A stretch of DNA of 64,000 bases from Carallia brachiata (GCA_021464245.1 JADCRB010000037.1:6039858-6103857); one strand, 5' to 3'. Positions 48,421-63,300 are shown, counted from the stretch's first letter. Numbers and translations are program-made. Notes: generated by a model not told the origin, from the sequence alone.

Positions 48421-51400
48421 AATTGCACACTTATTAGAGGGAATTGAATGCGTTTAACACCCCAAAAGGTGTTGAAAATGATTTTTGGATTGAAATTAAA
48501 GGTTTTTGTAAGCATTTATCCTTAATTTAAGTTTAATTTGGGTTAAATAAGCCATTATAATGCAAGAAAATCACTTATTTGCAGAAATGAAGTGATTTAG
48601 CCGCTTTATTTATGCCAGAAATGATCTTATGCAACTAACAAATCCAAATCATGATCAATTGCACACATCTTAGAGGGAATTGAATGCATTTAACACCCCA
48701 AAAGGTGTTGGAAATGGTTTTTGGATTGAAATTAAAGGTTTTTGTAGGCATTTATACACAATTTAAGTTTAATTTGGGTTAAATAAGCCATTATAATGCA
48801 AGAAAATCACTCATTTGCGAGAAATGAAGTGATTTATCCTCTTTATTCATGACACAAATGATCTTATGCAACTACTAAATTTAAATTATGATCAATTGCA
48901 CACTTATTAGAGGGAATTGAATGCATTTAACACCCCAAAAGGTGTTGGAAATGGTTTTTGCATTGAAATTAAAGGTTTTTGTAGGCATTTATACATAATT
49001 TAAGTTTAATTTGGGTTAAATAAGCCATTATAATGCAAGAAAATCACTCATTTGTGAGAAATGAAGTGATTTAGCCTCTTTATTCGTGACACAAATGATC
49101 TTATGCAACTAATAAATGCAAATTATGATCAATTGCACACTTATTAGAGGGAATTGAATGCATTTAACACCCCAAAAGTGTTGGAAATGTTTTTGCATTG
49201 AAATTAAAGGTTTGTAAGCATTTATCTTATTTAAGTTTAATTTGGTTAAATAAGCCATTAAAATGCAAGAAAATCACTTATTTGTAGAAATGAAGTGATT
49301 TAGCCGCTTTATTTATGCCAAATGATCTTATGCAACTAACAAATCCAAATCATGATCAATTGCACACTTATTAGAGGGAATTGAATGCGTTTAACACCCC
49401 AAAAGGTGTTGAAAATGATTTTTGGATTGAAATTAAAGGTTTTTGTAAGCATTTATCTTAATTTAAGTTTAATTTGGGTTAAATAAGCCATAAAATGCAA
49501 GAAAATCACTTATTTGCAAGAAATGAAGTGATTTAGCCTCTTTATTCGTGACAAAATCTTATGCAACTAATAAATGTAAATTATGATCAATTGCACACTT
49601 ATTAGAGGGAATTGAATGCATTTAACACCCCAAAAGGTGTTGGAAATGGTTTTTGCATTGAAATTAAAGGTTTTTGTAAGCATTTATACTTAATTTAAGT
49701 TTAATTTGGGTTAAATAAGCCATTATAATGCAAGAAAATCACTCATTTGCGACAAATGAAGTGATTTAGCCTCTTTATTCATGACACAAATGATCTTATG
49801 CAACTAACAAATCCAAATCATGATCAATTGCACACTTACAGGGAATTGAATGCATTTAACACCCCAAAAGGTGTTGAAATGATTTTTGCATTGAAATTAA
49901 AGGTTTTTGTAAGCATTTATCCTTATTTAAGTTTAATTTGGGTTAAATAAGCCATTAAATGCAAGAAAATCACTTATTTGCAAGAAATGAAGTGATTTAG
50001 CCGCTTTATATGCCAAAATGGTCTTATGCAACTAACAAATCCAAATCATGATCAATTGCAACACTTAGAGGGAATTGAATGCATTTAACACCCCAAAAGG
50101 TGTTGGAAATGGTTTTTGGATTGAAATTAAAGGTTTTTGTAGCATTTATACACAATTTAAGTTTAATTTGGGTTAAATAAGCCATTATAATGCAAGAAAA
50201 TCACTCATTTGCGACAAATGAAGTGATTTAGCCTCTTTATTCATGACACAAATGATCTTATGCAACTAACAAATCCAAATCATGATCAATTGCACACTTA
50301 TTAGAGGGAATTGAATGCATTTAACACCCCAAAAGGTGTTGAAATGATTTTTGGATTGAAATTAAAGGTTTTTGTAAGCATTTATTCTTAATTTAAGTTT
50401 AATTTGGGTTAAATAAGCCATTAAATGCAAGAAAATCACTTATTTGCAAGAAATGAAGTGATTTAGCCGCTTTATTTAGCCAGAAATGGTCTTATGCAAC
50501 TAACAAATCAAATCATGATCAATTGCACATTTAGAGGGAATTGAATGCATTTAACACCCCAAAAGGTGTTGGAAATGGTTTTTGCATTGAAATTAAAGGT
50601 TTTTGTAGCATTTATACATAATTTAAGTTTAATTTGGGTTAAATAAGCCATTATAATGCAAGAAAATCACTCATTTGCGAGAAATGAAGTGATTTAGCCT
50701 CTTTATTCGTGACACAAATGATCTTATGCAACTAATAAATGCAAATTATGATCAATTGCACACTTATTAGGGGGAATTGAATGCATTTAACACTCCAAAA
50801 GGTGTTGGAAATGGTTTTGCATTGAAATTAAAGGTTTTGTAAGCATTTATCTTCATTTAAGTTTAATTTGGGTTAAATATGCCATTAAATGCAAGAAAAT
50901 CACTTATTTGTAAGAAATGAAGTGATTTAGCCGCTTTATTTATGCCAGAAATGGTCTTATGCAACTAACAAATCCAAATCATGATCAATTGCAAACTTAT
51001 TAGAGGGAATTGAATGCGTTTAACACCTCAAAAGGTGTTGAAAATGGTTTTTGGATTGAAATTAAAGGTTTTTGTAAGCATTTATCCTTAATTTAAGTTT
51101 AATTTGGGTTAAATAAGCCATTAAAATGCAAGAAAATCACTTATTTGCAGAAATGAAGTGATTTAGCCTCTTTATCGTGACACAAATGGTCTATGCAACT
51201 AATAAATAAATTATGATCAATTGAACACTTATTAGAGGGAATTGAATGCATTTAACACCCCAAAAGGTGTTGGAAATGGTTTTTGCATTGAATTAAAGGT
51301 TTTTGTAATTTTATACTTAATTTAAGTTTAATTTGGGTTAAATAAGCCATTATAATGCAAGAAAATCACTCATTTGCGAGAAATGAATGATTTAGCCTCT

Positions 51401-54400
51401 TTTTCGTGACACAAATGATCTTATGCAACTAACAAATCCAATTATGATCAATTGCACACTTATTAGAGGGAATTGAATGCATTTAACACCCCAAAAGGTG
51501 TTGAAATGGTTTTTGCATTGAAATTAAGGTTTTTGTAAGCATTTATCCTTATTTAAGTTTAATTTGGGTTAAATAAGCCATTAAAGCAAGAAAATCACTT
51601 ATTTGCAAAATGAAGTGATTTAGCCGCTTTATTTAGCAAAAATGGTCTTATGCAACTAACAAATCCAAATCATGATCAATTGCACACATCTTAGGGAATT
51701 GAATGCATTTAACACCCCAAAAGGTGTTGAAATGGTTTTTGGATTGAAATTAAAGGTTTTTGTAGCATTTATACCAATTTAAGTTTAATTTGGGTTAAAA
51801 AAGCCATTATAATGCAAGAAAATCACTCATTTGCGAAAATGAAGTGATTTAGCCTCTTTATTCATGCACAAATGATCTTATGCAACTAACAAATCCAAAT
51901 CATGATCAATTGCACACTTAGAGGGAATTGAATGCATTTACACCCCAAAAGGTGTTGGAAATGGTTTTTGCATTGAAATTAAAGGTTTTTGTAGCATTTA
52001 TACTTAATTTAAGTTTAATTTGGGTTAAATAAGCCATATAATGCAAGAAAATCACTCATTTGCGAGAAATGAAGTGATTTAGCCTCTTTATTCGTGACAC
52101 AAATGATCTTATGCAACTAATAAATGCAAATTATGATCAATTGCACACTTATTAGGGGAATTGAATGCATTTAACACCCCAAAAGGTGTTGGAAATGGTT
52201 TTTGCATTGAAATTAAAGGTTTTTGTAAGCATTTATCCTTCATTTAAGTTTAATTTGGGTTAAATAAGCCATTAAATGCAAGAAAATCACTTATTTGCAG
52301 AAATGAAGTGATTTAGCCGCTTTATTTGATGCCAGAAATGGTCTTATGCAACTAACAAATCCAAATCATATCAATTGCACACTTATTAGGGAATTGAATG
52401 CATTTAACACCCCAAAAGGTGTTGAAAATGGTTTTTGGATTGAAATTAAAGGTTTTTGTAAGCATTTATCCTTAATTTAAGTTTAATTTGGGTTAAATAA
52501 GCCATTATAATGCAAGAAAATCACTCATTTGCGAGAAATGAAGTGATTTAGCCTCTTTATTCGTGACACAAATGATCTTATGCAACTAAATAAATTATGA
52601 TCAATTGCACAATTAGAGGGAATTGAATGCATTTAACACCCCAAAAGGTGTTGGAAATGGTTTTTGCATTGAAAAAAGGTTTGTAGCATTATACTTATTA
52701 AGTTTAATTTGGGTTAAATAAGCCATTATGCAAGAAAATCACTCATTGCGAGAAATGAAGTGATTTAGCCTCTTTATTCGTGACACAATGATCTGATGCA
52801 ACTACTAAATGCAAATTATGATCAATTGCATTATTAGAGGGAATTGAATGCATTTCACCCCAAAAGGTGTTGGAAATGGTTTTTGCATTGAAATTAAAGG
52901 TTTTTGTAGCATTTATACTTAATTTAAGTTTAATTTGGGTTAAATAAGCCATTATAATGCAAGAAAATCACTCATTTGCGAGAAATGAAGTGATTTAGCC
53001 TCTTTATTCGTGACACAAATGATCTTATGCAACTACTAAATGCAAATTATGATCAATTGCACACTTATTAGAGGGAATTGAATGCATTTAACACCCCAAA
53101 AGGTGTTGGAAATGATTTTTGCATTGAAATTAAAGGTTTTTGTAAGCATTTATACTTAATTTAAGTTTAATTTGCGTTAAATAAGCCGTTATAATGCAAG
53201 AAAATCACTCATTTGCGAGAAATGAAGTGATTTAGCCTCTTTATTCGTGACACAAACGATCTTATGCAACTAATAAATGCAAATTATGATCAATTGCACA
53301 CTTATTAGGGGGAATTGAATGCATTTAACACCCCAAAAGGTGTTGGAAATGGTTTTTGCATTGAAATTAAAGGTCATTGTAAGCATTTATCCTTCATTTA
53401 AGTTTAATTTGGGTTAAATATGCTATTAAAATGCAAGAAAATCACTTATTTGTCAGAAATGAAGTGAATTAGCCGCTTTATTTATGCCAGAAATGGTCTT
53501 ATGCAACTAACAAATCCAAATCATGATCAATTGCAAACTTATTATAGGGAATTGAATGCATTTAACACCCCAAAAGGTGTTGAAAATGATTTTTGCATTG
53601 ACATTAAAGGTTTTTGTAAGCATTTATCCTTAATTTAAGTTTAATTTGGGTTAAATAAGACATTATAATGCAAGAAAATCACTCATTTGCGACAAATGAA
53701 GTGATTTAGCCTCTTTATTCGTGACACAAATGATCTTATGCAACTAATAAATGCAAATTATGATCAATTGCACACTTTTTAGAGGGAATTGAATGCATTT
53801 AACACCCCAAAAGGTGTTGGAAATGGTTTTTGCATTGAAATTAAAGGTTTGTAAGCATTTATCCTTATTTAAGTTAATTTGGGTTAAATATGCCATTAAA
53901 ATGCAAGAAAATCACTTATTTGCAGAAATGAAGTGATTTAGCCGCTTTATTTATGCCAGAAATGGTCTTATGCAACTAACAAATCCAAATCATGATCAAT
54001 TGCAAACTTATTATAGGGAATTGAATGCATTTAACACCCCAAAAGGTGTTGAAAATGGTTTTTGCATTGACATTAAAGGTTTTTGTAAGCATTTATCCTT
54101 AATTTAAGTTTAATTTGGGTTAAATAAGCATTATAATGCAAGAAAATCACTCATTTGCGAGAAATGAAGTGATTTAGCCTCTTTATTCTGACACAAATGC
54201 TTATGCAACTACTAAATTTAAATTATGATCAATTGCACATTTATTAGAGGGAATTGAATGCATTTAACACCCCAAAAGGTGTTGGAAATGGTTTTTGCAT
54301 TGGAATTAAAGGTTTTTGTAGGCAATTATACTTAACTTAAGTTTAATTTGGGTTAAATAAGCCATTATAATGCAAGAAACACTCATTTGCGAGAAATGAA

Positions 54401-54900
54401 GTGATTTAGCCTCTTTATTCGTGACACAAATGATCTGATGCAACTACTAAATGCAAATTATGATCAATTGAACACTTATTAGAGGGAATTGAATGCATTT
54501 CACACCCCAAAAGGTGTTGGAAATGATTTTGCATTGAAATTAAAGGTTTTTGTAAGCATTTATACTTAATTTAAGTTTAATTTGGTTAAATAAGCCGTAT
54601 AATGCAAGAAAATCACTCATTTACGAGAAATGAAGTGATTTAGCCTCTTTATTCGTGACACAAATGATCTTATGCAACTAATAAATGCAAATTATGATCA
54701 ATTGCACACTTCTTAGGGGAATTGAATGCATTTAACACCCAAAAGGTGTTGGAAATGGTTTTTGCATTGAAATTAAAGGTTTGTAAGCATTTATCCTTCA
54801 TTTAAGTTTAATTTGGGTTAAATATGCTATTATAATGCAAGAAAATCACTTATTTTAAAATGAAGTGATTTAGCCGCTTATTTATGCAGAAATGGCTTAT
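48421..54900 (+). repeat. Indel-rich satellite stretch, about 27-28 monomers
   Basis: Right-arm subtypes continue in a roughly alternating order, without a clear long HOR that I could follow. Short losses are everywhere, for example GTAGCATT for GTAGGCATT, a run near 52,590-52,850 (AACTAAATAAATTATG, GAAAAAAGG), and missing bases in TTATTCATG. Unit lengths vary more than elsewhere. Confidence 0.75.
49619..49648. other. Hairpin II of the satellite monomer
   Basis: This is a representative copy. AACACC (49,624-49,629) pairs with GGTGTT (49,636-49,641) around CCAAAA. The outer CATTT (49,619-49,623) pairs with AAATG (49,644-49,648), leaving GG bulged, for 11 bp in total. It occupies monomer positions 11-40. 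Some subtypes break the inner stem, for example CTCAAAACGCGTT in monomer C or CCGAAAATGTG in monomer E. Confidence 0.7.
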
Positions 54901-55475
54901 GCAACTAACAAATCCAAATCATGATCAATTGCACACTTATTAGAGGGAATTGAATGCATTTAACACCCCAAAAGGTGTTGAAAATGGTTTTTGGATTGAA
55001 ATTAAAGGTTTTTGTAAGCATTTATCCTTAATTTAAGCTTAATTTGGGTTAAATAAGCCATTAAAATGCAAGAAAATCACTTATTTGCAAGAAATGAAGT
55101 AATTTAGCCTCTTTATTCGTGACACAAATAGTCTTATGCAACTAATAAATGAAAATTATGATCAATTGCACACTTATTAGAGGGAATTGAATGCATTTAA
55201 CACTCCAAAAGGTGTTGGAAATGGTTTTTTCATTGGGATTAAAGGTTTTTGTAAGCATTTATCTTAATTTAAGTTTAATTTGGGTTAAATAAGCCATTAT
55301 AAATGCAAGAAAATCACTCATTTGCGACAATGAAGTGATTAACCTCTTTATTCATGACACAAATGAATCTTATGCAACTAACAAATCCAAATCATGATCA
55401 ATTGCACACTTGTTAGAGGGAATTGAATGCGTTTAACCCCCAAAAGGTGTTGAAAATGATTTTTGGATTGAAATT

Positions 55476-55476
55476 N
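55476..55476. other. Ambiguous base N at a 37-bp gap
   Basis: The sequence reads GGATTGAAATT, then N, then AATTTGGGTTAATA. The usual monomer has 37 bases here (AAAGG...AAGTTT). One N standing for a missing segment is typical of a joined or masked consensus, not of a real polymorphism. Confidence 0.9.
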
Positions 55477-56999
55477 AATTTGGGTTAATAAGCCATTGTA
55501 ATGCAAGAAAATCACTCATTTGCGACAATGAAGTGATTAGACTCTTTATTCATGACACAATGATCTTATGCAACTAACAAATCCAAATCATGATCAATTG
55601 CACACTTATTAGAGGGAATTGAATGCGTTTAACACCCAAAAATGTGTTGAAAATGATTTTTGGATTGAAATTAAAGGTTTTTGCGAGCATTTATCCTTAA
55701 TTTAAGTTTAATTTGGGTTAAATAAGCCATTACAATGGAAGAAAATCACTTATTGCAAGAAATGAAGTGATTTAGCCGCTTTATTTATGCCAGAAATGGT
55801 CTTATGCAACTAACAAATCCAAATCATGATCAATTGCACACATCTTAGAGGGAATTGAATGCATTTTACACCCCAAAAGGTGTTGGAAATGGTTTTTGGA
55901 TTGAAATTAAAGGTTTTTGTAGGCATTTATACACAATTTAAGTTTAATTTGGGTTAAATAAGCCGTTATAATGCAAGAAAATCACTCATTTGCGAGAAAT
56001 GAAGTGATTTAGCCTCATCATTCGTGACACAAATGATCTTATGCAACTAATAAATGCAAATTATGATCAATTGGACACTTATTAGGGGGAATTGAATGCA
56101 TTTAACACCCCAAAAGGTGTTGGAAATGGTTTTTGCATTGGAATTAAAGGTCATTGTAAGCATTTATCCTTTATTTAAGTTTAATTTGGGTTAAATATGA
56201 TATTAAAATGCAAGAAAATCACTTATTTGTAAGAAATGAAGTGATTTAGCCGCTTTATTTATGCCAGAAATGGTCTTATGCAACTAACAAATCCAAATCA
56301 TGATCAATTGCAAACTTATTAGAGGGAATTGAATGCGTTTAACATTCCAAAAGGTGTTGAAGATGGTTTTTGGATTGAAATTAAAGGTTTTTGTAAGCAT
56401 TTATCCTTAATTTAAGTTTAATTTGGGTTAAATAACCATTAAAATGCAAGAAAATCACTTATTTGCAAGAAATGAAGTGATTTAGTCGCTTTATTTATGC
56501 CAGAAATGGTCTTATGCAACTAACAAATCCAAATCATGATCAATTGCACACATCTTAGAGGGGAATTGAATGCATTTTACACCCCAAAGTGTTGGAAATT
56601 TTTGGATTGAAATTAAGTTTTTGTAGGCATTTATACACAATTTAAGTTTACTTTGGTTAAATAAGCCATTATAATGCAAGAAAACACTCATTTGCGAGAA
56701 ATGAAGTGATTTAGTCTCTTTATTCGTGACACAAATGATCTGATGCAACTACTAAATGCAAATTATGATCAATTGCACACTTATTAGAGGGAATTGAATG
56801 CATTTAACACTCCAAAAGGTGTTGGAAATGATTTTTGCATTGAAATTAAAGGTTTTTGTAAGCATTTATCCTTAATTTAAGTTTAATTTGAGTTAAATAA
56901 GCCATTATAATGCAAGAAAATCACTCATTTGCGAGAAATGAAGTGATTTATCCTCTTTATTCGTGACACAAATGATCTTATGCAACTACTAAATTTAAA

Positions 57000-57560
57000 T
57001 AATGATCAATTGCACACTTATTAGAGGGATTTGAATGCATTTAACACCCCAAAAGGTGTTGAAAATGATTTTTGCATTGAAATTAAAGGTTTTTGTAGGC
57101 ATTTATACTTAATTTAAGTTTAATTTGGGTTAAATAAGCCATTATAATGCAAGAAAATCACTCATTTGCGAGAAATGAAGTGATTTAGCCTCTTTATTCG
57201 TGACACAAATGATCTGATGCAACTACTAAATGCAAATTATGATCAATTGCACACTTATTAGAGGGAATTGAATGCATTTAACACCCTAAAAGTGTTAGAA
57301 TGATTTTTGCTTTGAAATTAAAGGTTTTGTAAGCATTTATACTTAATTAGTTTAATTTCTTTAAATAAGCCGTTATAATGCAAGAAATCACTCATTTGCG
57401 AGAAATAAAGTGATTTAGCCTCTTTATTCGTTACACAAATGATCTTATGCAATTAATAAATGCAAATTATGATCAATTGTACACTTATTAGGGGGAATTG
57501 AAAGCATTTAACACTCTAAAAGGTGTTGGAAATGGTTTTTGCATTGAAATTAAAGGTCAT
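57000..57560 (+). repeat. 12-monomer-spaced duplication, copy 1
   Basis: Matches about 59,818-60,330 at an offset of about 2,818 bp. Shared variants are AAATAATGATCAATTGC, TTAGAGGGATTTGAATGC (57,021 and 59,839), ACACCCTAAAAG, GTTAGAA and TTTTGCTTTGAAATT. Confidence 0.75.
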
Positions 57561-58399
57561 TGTAAGCATTTATCCTTCATTTAAGTTTAATTTGGGTTAA
57601 ATATGCTATTAAAATGCAAGAAAATCACTTATTTGTAAGAAATGAAGTGATTTAGCCGTTTTATTTATGCTAGAAATGGTCTTATGCAACTAACAAATCC
57701 AAATCATGATCAATTGCAAACTTATTAAATGGAATTGAATGCGTTTAACACCCCAAAAGGTGTTGAAAATGGTTTTTAGATTGAAATTAAAGGTTTTTGT
57801 AAGCATTTATCCTTAATTTAAGTTTAATTTTGGTTAAATAAGCCATTATAATGCAAGAAAATCACTCATTTGCGAGAAATGAAGTGATTTATCTTCTTTA
57901 TTCGTGACACAAATGATCTTATGCAACTAATAAATGCAAATTATGATGAATTGCACACTTATTAGGGGAATTGAATGCATTTAACCCCTAAAAGGATGTT
58001 GGAAATGGTTTTACATTGAAATTAAAGGTTTTGTAAGCATTTATCCTAATTTAAGTTTAATTTGGGTTAAATAAGCCATTACAATGCAAGAAATCACTTA
58101 TTGCAAGAAATGAAGTGATTTAGCCGCTTTATTTATGCCAGAAATGTCTTATGCAACTAACAAATCCAAATCATGATCAATTGGACACATCTTAGGGGAA
58201 TTGAATGCATTTAACACCCCAAAAGGTGTTGGAAATGGATTTGGATTGAAATTAAAGGTTTTTGTAGGCATTTATACACAATTTAAGTTTAATTTGGGTT
58301 AAATAAGCCATTAAATGCAAGAAAATCACTCATTTGCGAGAAATGAAGTGATTTAGCCTTTTATTCGTGACACAATGATCTTATGCACTATTAAATTAA

Positions 58400-59110
58400 A
58401 TTATGATCAATTACACACTTATTAGAGGGAATTGAATGCATTTAACACCCCAAAAGCTGTTGGAAATGTTTTTGGATTGAAATTAAAGGTTTTTGTAGGC
58501 ATTTATACATAATTTAAGTTTAATTTGGGTTAAATAAGCCATTGTAATGCAAGAAAATCACTCATTTGCGAGAAATGAAGTGATTTAGCCTCTTTATTCG
58601 TGACACAAATGATCTTATGCAACTAATAAATGCAAATTATGATCAATTGCACACTTATTAGGGGGAATTGAATGCATTTAACACCCGAAAAGGTGTTGGA
58701 AATGGTTTTTGCATTGAAATTAAAGGTCATTGTAAGCATTTATCCTTCATTTAAGTTTAATTTGGGTTAAATATGCCATTAAAATGCAATAAAATCACTT
58801 ATTTGTAAGAAATGAAGTGATTTAGCCGCTTTATTTATGCCAGAAATGGTCTTATGCAACTAACAAATCCAAATCATGATCAATTGCACACATCTTAGAG
58901 GGAATTGAATGCATTTTACACCCCAAAAGGTATTGGAAACGGTTTTTGGATTGAAATTAAAGGTTTTTGTAGGCATTTATACACAATTTAAGTTTAATTT
59001 AGGTTAAATAAGCCATTATAATGCAAGAAAATCACTCATTTGCGAGAAATGAAGTGATTTATCCTTTTTATTCGTGACACAAATGATCTTATGCAACTAT
59101 TAAATTTAAA
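58400..59110 (+). repeat. 3-monomer duplication, copy 1 (about 710 bp)
   Basis: Repeats directly at 59,111-59,820. Shared marks are CAATTACACACTT, CCCAAAAGCTGTTGG (58,451 and 59,161 for the CAAAAGCTGT part), GCCATTGTAATGC, ACACCCGAAAAGG, TGCAATAAAATCAC and AAAGGTATTGGAAACGG (58,921 and 59,628). The AGCTTGTTGG variant at about 60,807 shows a third, more distant relative. Confidence 0.8.
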
Positions 59111-59820
59111 TTATGATCAATTACACACTTATTAGAGGGAATTGAATGCATTTAACACCCCAAAAGCTGTTGGAAATGGTTTTTGGATTGAAATTAAAGG
59201 TTTTTGTAGGCATTTATACATAATTTAAGTTTAATTTGGGTTAAATAAGCCATTGTAATGCAAGAAAATCACTCATTTGCGAGAAATGAAGTGATTTAGC
59301 CTCTTTATTCGTGACACAAATGATCTTATGCAACTAAATGCAATTATGATCAATTGCACACTTATTAGGGGGAATTGAATGCATTTAACACCCGAAAAGG
59401 TGTTGGAAATGGTTTTTGCATTGAAATTAAAGGTTTTTGTAAGCATTTATCCTTAATTTAAGTTTAATTTGGGTTAAATATGCCATTAAAATGCAATAAA
59501 ATCACTTATTTGTAAGAAATGAAGTGATTTAGCCGCTTTATTTATGCCAGAAATGGTCTTATGCAACTAACAAATCCAAATCATGATCAATTGCACACAT
59601 CTTAGAGGGAATTGAATGCATTTTACACCCCAAAAGGTATTGGAAACGGTTTTTGGATTGAAATTAAAGGTTTTTGTAGGCATTTATACACAATTTAAGT
59701 TTAATTTAGGTTAAATAAGCCATTATAATGCAAGAAAATCACTCATTTGCGAGAAATGAAGTGATTTATCCTTTTTATTCGTGACACAAATGATCTTATG
59801 CAGCTATTAAATTTAAATAA
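59111..59820 (+). repeat. 3-monomer duplication, copy 2
   Basis: Second copy of 58,400-59,110. It lacks about a dozen bases near 59,335 (GCAACTAAATGCAATTATG), and it has GGTTTTTGTAAGC where copy 1 has GGTCATTGTAAGC. Confidence 0.8.
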
Positions 59821-60330
59821 TGATCAATTGCACACTTATTAGAGGGATTTGAATGCATTTAACACCCCAAAAGGTGTTGAAAATGATTTTTGCATTGAAA
59901 TTAAAGGTTTTTGTAGGCATTTATACTTAATTTAAGTTTAATTTGGGTTAAATAAGCCATTATAATGCAAGAAAATCACTCATTTGCGAGAAATGAAGTG
60001 ATTTAGCCTCTTTATTCGTGACACAAATGATCTGATGCAACTACTAAATGCAAATTATGATCAATTGCACACTTATTAGAGGGAATTGAATGCATTTAAC
60101 ACCCTAAAAGGTGTTAGAAATGATTTTTGCTTTGAAATTAAAGGTTTTGTAAGCATTTATACTTAATTTAAGTTTAATTTGCGTTAAATAAGCCGTTATA
60201 ATGCAAGAAAATCACTCATTTGCGAGAAATGAAGTGATTTAGCCTCTTTATTCGTGACACAAATGATCTTATGCAACTAATAAATGCAAATTATGATCAA
60301 TTGCACACTTATTAGGGGGAATTGAATGCA
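59818..60330 (+). repeat. 12-monomer-spaced duplication, copy 2
   Basis: Second copy of 57,000-57,560, cleaner in sequence. The TTTTGCTTTGAAATT monomer type appears again at about 63,860. Confidence 0.75.
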
Positions 60331-63300
60331 TTTAACACCCTAAAAGATGTTGGAAATGGTTTTTACATTGAAATTAAAGGTTTTTGTAAGCATTTATCCT
60401 TAATTTAAGTTTAATTTGGGTTAAATAAGCCATTAAATGCAAGAAAATCACTTATTTGCAAGAAATGAAGTGATTTAGCCGCTTTATTTATGCCAGAAAT
60501 GGTCTTATGCAACTAACAAATCCAAATCATGATCAATTGGACACATCTTAGGGGAATTGAATGCATTTAAACCCCCCCAAAAGGTGTTGGAAATGGTATT
60601 GGATTGAAATTAAAGGTTTTTGTAGGCATTTATCACAATTAAGTTAATTGGGTTAATAAGCCATTATAATGCAAGAAAATCACTCATTTGCGAGAATGAA
60701 GTGATTTATCCTTTTTATTCGTGACACAAATAATCTTATGCAACTATTAAATTTAAATTATGATCAATTACACACTTATTAGAGGGAATTGAATGCATTT
60801 AACACCCAAAAGCTTGTTGGAAATGGTTTTGGATTGGAAATTAAAGGTTTTTGTAGGCATTTATACATAATTTAAGTTTAATTTGGGTTAAATAAGCCAT
60901 GTAATGCAAGAAAATCACTCATTGCGAGAAATGCGTGATTTAGCCTCTTTATTCGTGACCAATGATCTTATGCAACTAATAATGCAATATGATCAATTGC
61001 ACACTTATTAGGGGAATTGGATTGATGCATTTAACACCCGAAAAGTGTTTGGGAAATGGTTTTGCATTAAATTAAAGGTCATTGTAAGCATTATCCTTCA
61101 TTTAAGTTTAATTTGGGTTCAATATGCCATTAAAATTCAAGAAAATCACTTATTTGTAAGAAATGAAGTGATTTATCCGCTTTATTTATGCCAGAAATGG
61201 TCTTATGCAACTAACAAATCCAAATCATGATCAATTGCAAACTTATTAGAGGGAATTGAATGCGTTTAACACCCCAAAAGGTGTTGAAAATGGTTTTTAG
61301 ATTGAAATTAAAGGTTTTTGTAACCATTTATCCTTAATTTAAGTTTAATTTTGGTTAAATAAGCCATTATAATGCAAGAAAATCACTCATTTGCGAGAAA
61401 TGAAGTGATTTATCTTCTTTATTCGTGACACAAATGATCTTATGCAACTACTAAATTTAAATTATGATCAATTGCACACATTAGAGGGGAATTGAATGCA
61501 TTTAACACCCCAAAAGGTGTTTGAAATGATTTTGCATTGAAATTAAGGTTTTTGTAGGCATTTATACTTAATTTAAGTTTAATTTGGGTTAAATAAGCCA
61601 TATGCAAGAAAGTCACTCATTTGCGAGAAATGTAGTGATTTAGCCTCTTTATTCGTGACACAATGATCTGATGCAGCTACTAAAGCAAATTATGATCATT
61701 CCACACTTATTAGAGGGAATTGAATGCATTTAACACCCCAAAGGTGTTGGAAATGATTTTTGCATTGCAATTAAGGTTTTGTAGGCATTTATACATAATT
61801 TAAGTTAATTTGGGTTAAATAAGCCTTAATGCAAGAAAATCACTCATTTGAGAGTATGAAGTGATTTAGCCTCTTTATTCGTGACACAAATGATCTGATG
61901 CAACTACTAAATGCAAATTATGATCAATTGCACACTTATTAGAGGGAATTGAATGCATTTAACACCCCAAAGGTGTTGGAAATGATTTTTTGCATTGAAT
62001 TAAAGGTTTTTGTAGCATTTACTTAATCTATGTTTAATTTGCGTTAAATAAGCCGTTATAATGCAAGAAAATCACTCATTTGCGAAAATGAAGTGATTTA
62101 GCCTTTTTATCGTGACACAAATGATCTTATGCAACGATAAATGCAAATTATGATCAATTGCACACTTATTGGGGAATTGAATGCATTAACACCCGAAAAG
62201 GTGTTGGAAATGGTTTTTGCATTGAAATTAAAGGTCATTGTAAGCATTTATCCTTCATTTAAGTTTAATTTGGGTTAATATGCCATTAAAATTCAAGAAA
62301 TCACTTATTTGTAAGAAATGAAGTGATTTATCCGCTTTATTATGCCCAGAAATGATCTTATGCACTAACAAATCCAAATCTGATCAATTGCAAACTTATT
62401 AGGGGATTGAATGCGTTTAACACCCCAAAAGGTGTTGAAATTGGTTTTGGATTGAAATTAAAGTTTTTGTAAGCATTTATCCTTAATTTAAGTTTAATTT
62501 GGGTTAAATAAGCCATTATAATGCAAGAAAATCACTCATTTGCGACAAAGAAGTGATTAGCCTCTTTATTCATGACACAAATGATCTTATGCAACCAACA
62601 AATCCAAATCATGATCAATTGCACACTTACTAGAGGGAATTGAATGCGTTTAATACCCTAAAAGGTGTTGAAAATGATTTTTGGATTGAAATTAAAGGTT
62701 TTTTGAAGCATTTATCCTTAATTTAAGTTTAATTTGCGTTAAATAAGCCATTACAACGCAAGGAAAATCACTTATTGCAAGAAATGAAGTGATTTAGCCG
62801 CTTTATTATGCTAGAAATAGTCTTATGCAACTAACAAATCCAAATCATGATCAATTGCACACATCTTAGAGGGAATTGAATGCATTTAACACCCCAAAAG
62901 ATGTTGGAAATGATTTTTGCATTGAAATTAAAGGTAATTGTAAGCATTTATCCTTCATTTAAGTTTAATTGGGTTAAATATGCCATTAAAATGCAAGAAA
63001 ATCACTTATTTGTAAGAAATGAAGTGATTGAGCCGCTTTATTTATGCTAGAAATGGTCTTATGCAACTAACAAATCCAAATCATGATCAATTGCAAACTT
63101 ATTAGAGGGAATTGAATGCATTTAACACCCCAAAAGGTGTTGAAAATGGTTTTTGGATTGAAATTAAAGGTTTTTGTAAGCATTTATCCTTAATTTAAGT
63201 TTAATTTGGGTTAAATAAGCCATTATAATGCAAGAAAATCACTCATTTGCGAGAAATGAAGTGATTAGGCTTTTTATTCGTGACACAAATGATCTTATGC

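Noticed and set aside
49636..49650. TTGGAAATGG in the monomer resembles part of a CENP-B box
   Set aside because: The essential TTCG and CGGG parts are absent, and plants are not known to use a CENP-B box of this kind.
60566..60580. C-run expansion (AAACCCCCCCAAAAGG) as a new variant
   Set aside because: It lies in an indel-rich stretch (60.56-61.1 kb) and looks like a homopolymer error.
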